A stretch of 64,000 bases of DNA from Leishmania donovani (Eukaryota; Euglenozoa; Kinetoplastea; Trypanosomatida; Trypanosomatidae). Numbering within the stretch: position 1 is the first letter of the stretch; each line of letters starts with the position of its first letter. The DNA is taken from NCBI RefSeq assembly GCF_000227135.1, contig NC_018256.1:633485-697484 (forward strand). The letters are read 5' to 3'. Under the pieces are notes generated by a model that had not been told where the DNA came from, searched no databases, and saw nothing but the letters and a program-made list of their open reading frames with translations. The position numbers and the translations under genes were made by a program. Shown here piece by piece: positions 60,315 to 64,000 of the stretch.

Positions 60315-60915
60315 TTCTTTGCCATCAGTGTGAGCCCACTCTCCGCTGTACAGCATGAGCCCAATGCCCCTCTCCCCACCCCGTCATGAGAGCAGCGCGA
60401 AGCGGCAGNNNNNNNNNNNNNNNNNNNNNNNNNNNNNNNNNNNNNNNNNNNNNNNNNNNNNNNNNNNNNNNNNNNNNNNNNNNNNNNNNNNNNNNNNNNN
60501 NNNNNNNNNNNNNNNNNNNNNNNNNNNNNNNNNNNNNNNNNNNNNNNNNNNNNNNNNNNNNNNNNNNNNNNNNNNNNNNNNNNNNNNNNNNNNNNNNNNN
60601 NNNNNNNNNNNNNNNNNNNNNNNNNNNNNNNNNNNNNNNNNNNNNNNNNNNNNNNNNNNNNNNNNNNNNNNNNNNNNNNNNNNNNNNNNNNNNNNNNNNN
60701 NNNNNNNNNNNNNNNNNNNNNNNNNNNNNNNNNNNNNNNNNNNNNNNNNNNNNCCCCCCCTCGTCGTAGGTGCCTTACCATTTCACCACCGGAAGCGGTT
60801 CAGCATGCGGCAGGGATGAGGGGGCTTGCTTAGCTTCCCCACACACAGAGTGGGGGCACGGGACGCTGGGATACCACACGCTGAGGGGTGTGTCCCGCCC
60901 CCTCCACCCCCCGTC
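60315..60915 (+). repeat. SIDER-like dispersed repeat, copy 3
   Basis: The left part (60315-60408) matches 53500-53593 and the right part (60754-60899) matches 53926-54072. The 345-N gap stands where copy 2 has 332 nt. It lies about 1 kb downstream of the ASNSD1-like gene, probably in its 3'UTR, in the same strand orientation as copy 2. Confidence 0.65.
60409..60753. other. assembly gap (345 N)
   Basis: Run of Ns inside a dispersed repeat; the paralogous span in copy 2 is 332 nt. Confidence 0.99.
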
Positions 60916-61880
60916 ACGAGCGCACGAATAGAACAAACCTCGCAAAAGAAAAAATACGCCTGTGAGAGGCGATAAGAAGCTCGTGGGAGACAGGACATCA
61001 CACACGCACATACGCGAATGAAGGAACACGCAACACACGCACAAACACCTAAGCACGCATGCCCCCTCTTTCGTTCTCCCGTGACCAAAAGGTTCGCGCT
61101 TGTGCCTAGTGCACATGGACGCGCAAGAGACCTTCGTGATAGTGTCTGTGGGTGGGTGGGTGGCTGGCTGTGAGAGTGTCTGTGGGGTTATGGGGAGTGG
61201 GGTGAATGTACAAACCTTGGGGAGCACGTATATATATGTATAACGTACAACAGCCCGCTGGGGTTGCTGCGATCCCTTTCGAATTCGCCGCCCGACTTCG
61301 TGACCTCTGTTGGATTCCCCTCCTCGTTTCCGAAGGCCCTTGTCCGTTACCACCCTCCGTTCTTCTTCCCCTTTCTCGCACCACAGTGGCCGCGTGTAAC
61401 CCCCTACCATACTGCTTGTACACAATACACCACACACACACACCGATAGATGCGAGGCATGAGAGAATGAGGAAGGAGGTAAGAGGGGAGGGATAGAAAA
61501 TAGAAAAGCAACGTTCACAGTGAAACTTAGCGAGCGAGATGCCTCTTTACACCCGCCTAGGCGACGCTGCGGATGCACCAGGAGTACCTTATCAGTTTCC
61601 TTAAATGTTTATATATATGGGCGCTTGCTCGTATATGCAGGCGCATATATTTTTTCAATCAGTGGCGTGCCTTTTCAATATGTTCGTCCTCCCTCCGTTC
61701 TTCCGCCTTGAGGCGTGACGGTCGCAACGAAACAAAAGAGGCGGTGAAGGACGAGGAAAAGCGGTGGCAAGGGCCATGGGTGAGTGTTTTTTTTTTTGTG
61801 GGGGGAGCGGTGAGACGCAGACAAGCCCGTACACATCGTCGCGTCCCTCGTCCCTGGCACTTATCTCAGGCGCGTGCGCA
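60916..61880 (-). other. 1.0 kb intergenic region (3'UTR of the ASNSD1-like gene)
   Basis: No gene supported. Contains short GT/CA-rich stretches and a TATATATG run near 61228. Confidence 0.65.
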
Positions 61881-64000
61881 TCAGAAGTCGCTGGTACCTT
61901 TGATTTTGCGTTCCGCAACGCGAGAGCCAAATTGGATGGCACGCTTCTGCAAATGGGTAACGTCGCTCAGGCCCAGCACGGTCGCCACGCGGCGCAAAAC
62001 GCGCTTGTCGCCTTCGCCGAGGTTCAGGCGAAAGCTGACAATGGGCTCGAGGGCGAGCTGCAAAACCTCGTCGCTCGTCAGCAGTTGCGCTGCCTCATGC
62101 GGGTTCGATGCCGTGCCCAGACGCAGCGAGGAAGAAGAGGTCGGCGACGTTGGCAACGCTGGGTCCGCGCCAGCGACCCCGCTCTTCGCCGTGTGCCGCG
62201 ACAGCAACTCATGTGTGGACAGGATGTTGTTGCGACGTTTCAGCACTATCCACTCCAGGGTGCGCACAACTCCCTCATCAAGATACGGGAAACGCGGCTC
62301 TCGCCCACTGTCCATCGTGATGCGATCGTCACGACCCAAGTTGCGCTGCCACAGTCTGGCGAAGTCTCGCTCGAGCTCTCGCCGCGCTCCTTGCATGCCC
62401 TCTCGCTGAAAGAAGCGCCGGTAGCGCGTGTACCCGCCCAGCGTCTCGTCGGCGCCCATGCCGAGCAACACCACCTTTGCCTGTGACACATACGACTCTT
62501 GATACGTTCCCGGACACGGCAGTGGCGGCTGCATCGATCCGTCGGGAGCGCGCACCGGCTCCTTCGCCTTCATGTACTCCGTCATGAACCACGGACTCGG
62601 CGGCACGGCCGTGGCCCGCTGCATGTCGCAAGGTCGACAGAGCCGCACCGCTTTTGATGGGGCGTCAGGCGCAAACTTGACGTACCCGGCCTTGGCTGCG
62701 TCGTTCAAGAAGCTGCCGAGCTTCTTGTACCCGTAGCGCTTGATGTGCGGGTGGAGAAAGAGACTGTACTCCTTGCCAAGCGTAGACAGCAGCACTGGCG
62801 TGTGCGGACCAGAGCCACTGCGTCCCTCCTTGACAAGAACGTCCACCAGAATTTGGTACTTCTGCGCGTTCGCCACGGAGTCGGGATCGACAGACCCGGA
62901 CGACGAGGAAGTCGACAGGGTGGCCGCCGTCGCGTGCACGGCGTTGCTGGTGAGCAAGGCGGAAGAGCTGCCGGGGAGCCGCGCGCCCGGTGTTGCACTG
63001 TCGGGTGGAAAGCTGGCGACAGGAGTCGCACCTGTGTAGGCGCGGAAGTGTTTGGAGAACTCGTCCAGCGTGACGGTGGGGCTGCCCATGCCGATGCGCA
63101 CGGGGGTGGAGGCTGACGTCGGGCTACCACGTCCCGTGGTCGTTACCGGTGTGCCACTGCGCGCCACGTCGCTCGGGCGCAAATTCTGCATGCGTCCCGA
63201 GGCACGCGCGGCGTACCAGAGCGCTGTGCCAATGTCGAGATCCATGACGGTGTGCCGCGGCACGAGCAAATCCTTTATATGGGCGCTGTCCACGGTTGAT
63301 TTCGACGGGACATCCACCAAGATCAGGCGCCATTCCCGCTCTGGAGGGGCAGCTGCTGCCCCTGCGCCACCTCCCCCAGCGTCGTCGCCCGACGTGTGAA
63401 GGAGCGGGAGGCGCAGAAGCTCCTCCATGGAGCGGAAGGCGGCGACGCGGTCGGGCGCCTGCTCTGGCGTCTCGCCGAATGCCACGTTGACCAATTCAAT
63501 AGGGGTCTCCACGGGCAGCAGGTAGTGCGCTAGGGCGGCGATGACGGTACAGTCGATGCCTCCGGAAAAAAGAATACACAGGGGCCGCCGACGTGCGGTC
63601 GTCAGCTCCTGCGCATCGCGGCCGTCCACTGCGCCGGCGTTCGCCACGGTGATGCGGCGATGCATCGAAACAGCAAGGGCTAGCATGTAATGTGCAGCAG
63701 CCCAGTCCACCCAGCGCTGGTCCAGTGCCTCCTCGGGCTGAATGCTCTTCATCAGGTGGCGCGCCCACTGCAGAAGCGGCTCCGGCAGCACCGCAATTTC
63801 CTCGTGCGCGAGAATGAGCTCGAAAGACGGCGGCTCGTGCGGCACCATCGGCAATCCGACTGTGCGCAGCAGCGGATGCACAAGGTGGTTTGACCGCTGC
63901 CACGGGCAGTGCAAGAGCATCACGTGAGCGGCACGGAGAGTGGTTTGATACCCGTCACCGGCGCCGTTCATCACTGTCGCAGCGGAGAAGCAGACAGGAT
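61881..64000 (-). CDS. asparagine synthetase domain-containing protein 1 homologue, 5' end cut by window
   Basis: About 705 codons are visible and the frame stays open to the window edge, so the N-terminus lies outside. Residues below are numbered from the codon at 63974; an in-frame ATG at 63971 exists, but the family normally begins with an Ntn-type glutamine amidotransferase domain that would be upstream. The asparagine-synthase (PP-loop) domain is clear: ILFSGGIDCTVIAALA (about 134-149), IELVNVAFGE, ALWYAARASG (251-260), VVLLGMGADETLGGY (501-515), RNLGRDDRI and EPRFPYLDEGVV (559-570), and a tail with KRAIQFGSRVAERK. These match ASNSD1 rather than true asparagine synthetase. About 220 residues are inserted between ALWYAARASG and the GADE block, including a LOTUS-like segment. 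ASNSD1 function is poorly known. Confidence 0.9.
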   Translation of the reverse strand, partial: PVCFSAATVMNGAGDGYQTTLRAAHVMLLHCPWQRSNHLVHPLLRTVGLPMVPHEPPSFELILAHEEIAVLPEPLLQWARHLMKSIQPEEALDQRWVDWAAAHYMLALAVSMHRRITVANAGAVDGRDAQELTTARRRPLCILFSGGIDCTVIAALAHYLLPVETPIELVNVAFGETPEQAPDRVAAFRSMEELLRLPLLHTSGDDAGGGGAGAAAAPPEREWRLILVDVPSKSTVDSAHIKDLLVPRHTVMDLDIGTALWYAARASGRMQNLRPSDVARSGTPVTTTGRGSPTSASTPVRIGMGSPTVTLDEFSKHFRAYTGATPVASFPPDSATPGARLPGSSSALLTSNAVHATAATLSTSSSSGSVDPDSVANAQKYQILVDVLVKEGRSGSGPHTPVLLSTLGKEYSLFLHPHIKRYGYKKLGSFLNDAAKAGYVKFAPDAPSKAVRLCRPCDMQRATAVPPSPWFMTEYMKAKEPVRAPDGSMQPPLPCPGTYQESYVSQAKVVLLGMGADETLGGYTRYRRFFQREGMQGARRELERDFARLWQRNLGRDDRITMDSGREPRFPYLDEGVVRTLEWIVLKRRNNILSTHELLSRHTAKSGVAGADPALPTSPTSSSSLRLGTASNPHEAAQLLTSDEVLQLALEPIVSFRLNLGEGDKRVLRRVATVLGLSDVTHLQKRAIQFGSRVAERKIKGTSDF
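62637..62858 (-). other. LOTUS (OST-HTH)-like domain inside the ASNSD1 homologue
   Basis: Residues about 373-446 read like the OST-HTH fold: an initial helix (YQILVDVLVKEG), a second helix with LLSTLGKEYSLFL, the hallmark YGYKKLGSFLND and a short final strand (YVKFAP). The domain usually binds RNA (G-quadruplex or U-rich) or DEAD-box helicases. The match is by eye only. Confidence 0.55.

Noticed and set aside
1..64000. CRISPR array or bacterial operon structures
   Set aside because: No regularly spaced repeats with unique spacers; gene structure is trypanosomatid.

Overview
The window looks like a GC-rich piece of a trypanosomatid nuclear genome, most likely Leishmania. Genes are long and intronless and lie in two directional blocks. 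Polypyrimidine tracts ending in AG sit upstream of start codons, as expected for spliced-leader addition. Degenerate ingi-type retroelement remnants and repeats of about 0.55 kb resembling SIDERs are present. The retroelement load would suit subgenus Viannia, but the sequence alone does not fix the species.

Block 1 (about 1-22 kb, + strand) has three genes: a two-RRM RNA-binding protein (1508-3856), a LYAR-type nucleolar zinc-finger protein (14181-15131) and a large low-complexity protein of unknown function (18233-22018). The non-coding DNA is pyrimidine-rich on the + strand and includes a 10.3 kb stretch (3857-14180) without a convincing gene.

The convergent strand switch (22-28.3 kb) carries a mosaic of 5'-truncated, frameshifted non-LTR retroelement pieces. 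They are broken by N gaps, several flanked by duplicated contig ends. A second set of the same pieces lies in inverted orientation at 33.6-36.2 kb, so an AP-1 sigma gene and a mitochondrial-type zinc-finger protein gene sit between inverted repeats.

Block 2 (28.3-64 kb, - strand) encodes the AP-1 sigma subunit, a C2H2 zinc-finger protein, a 2658-residue phosphatidylinositol 4-kinase alpha, a 1377-residue protein with dsRBD-like segments, an ankyrin plus N-myristoyltransferase-like protein, a single-span probable mitochondrial protein, and an ASNSD1-type asparagine-synthetase-like protein cut by the window edge. Three SIDER-like repeats lie downstream of the PI4K, NMT-like and ASNSD1-like genes, where they would be in 3'UTRs.

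The genes are functionally unrelated, as is normal for polycistronic trypanosomatid blocks; regulation is expected through UTRs. The most notable items are the ankyrin/NMT-like fusion, a LOTUS (OST-HTH)-like domain inserted in the ASNSD1 homologue, a 10-bp cUUCGg hairpin just after a stop codon, and the inverted retroelement arrangement with N gaps whose missing content is visible in the paired copy.
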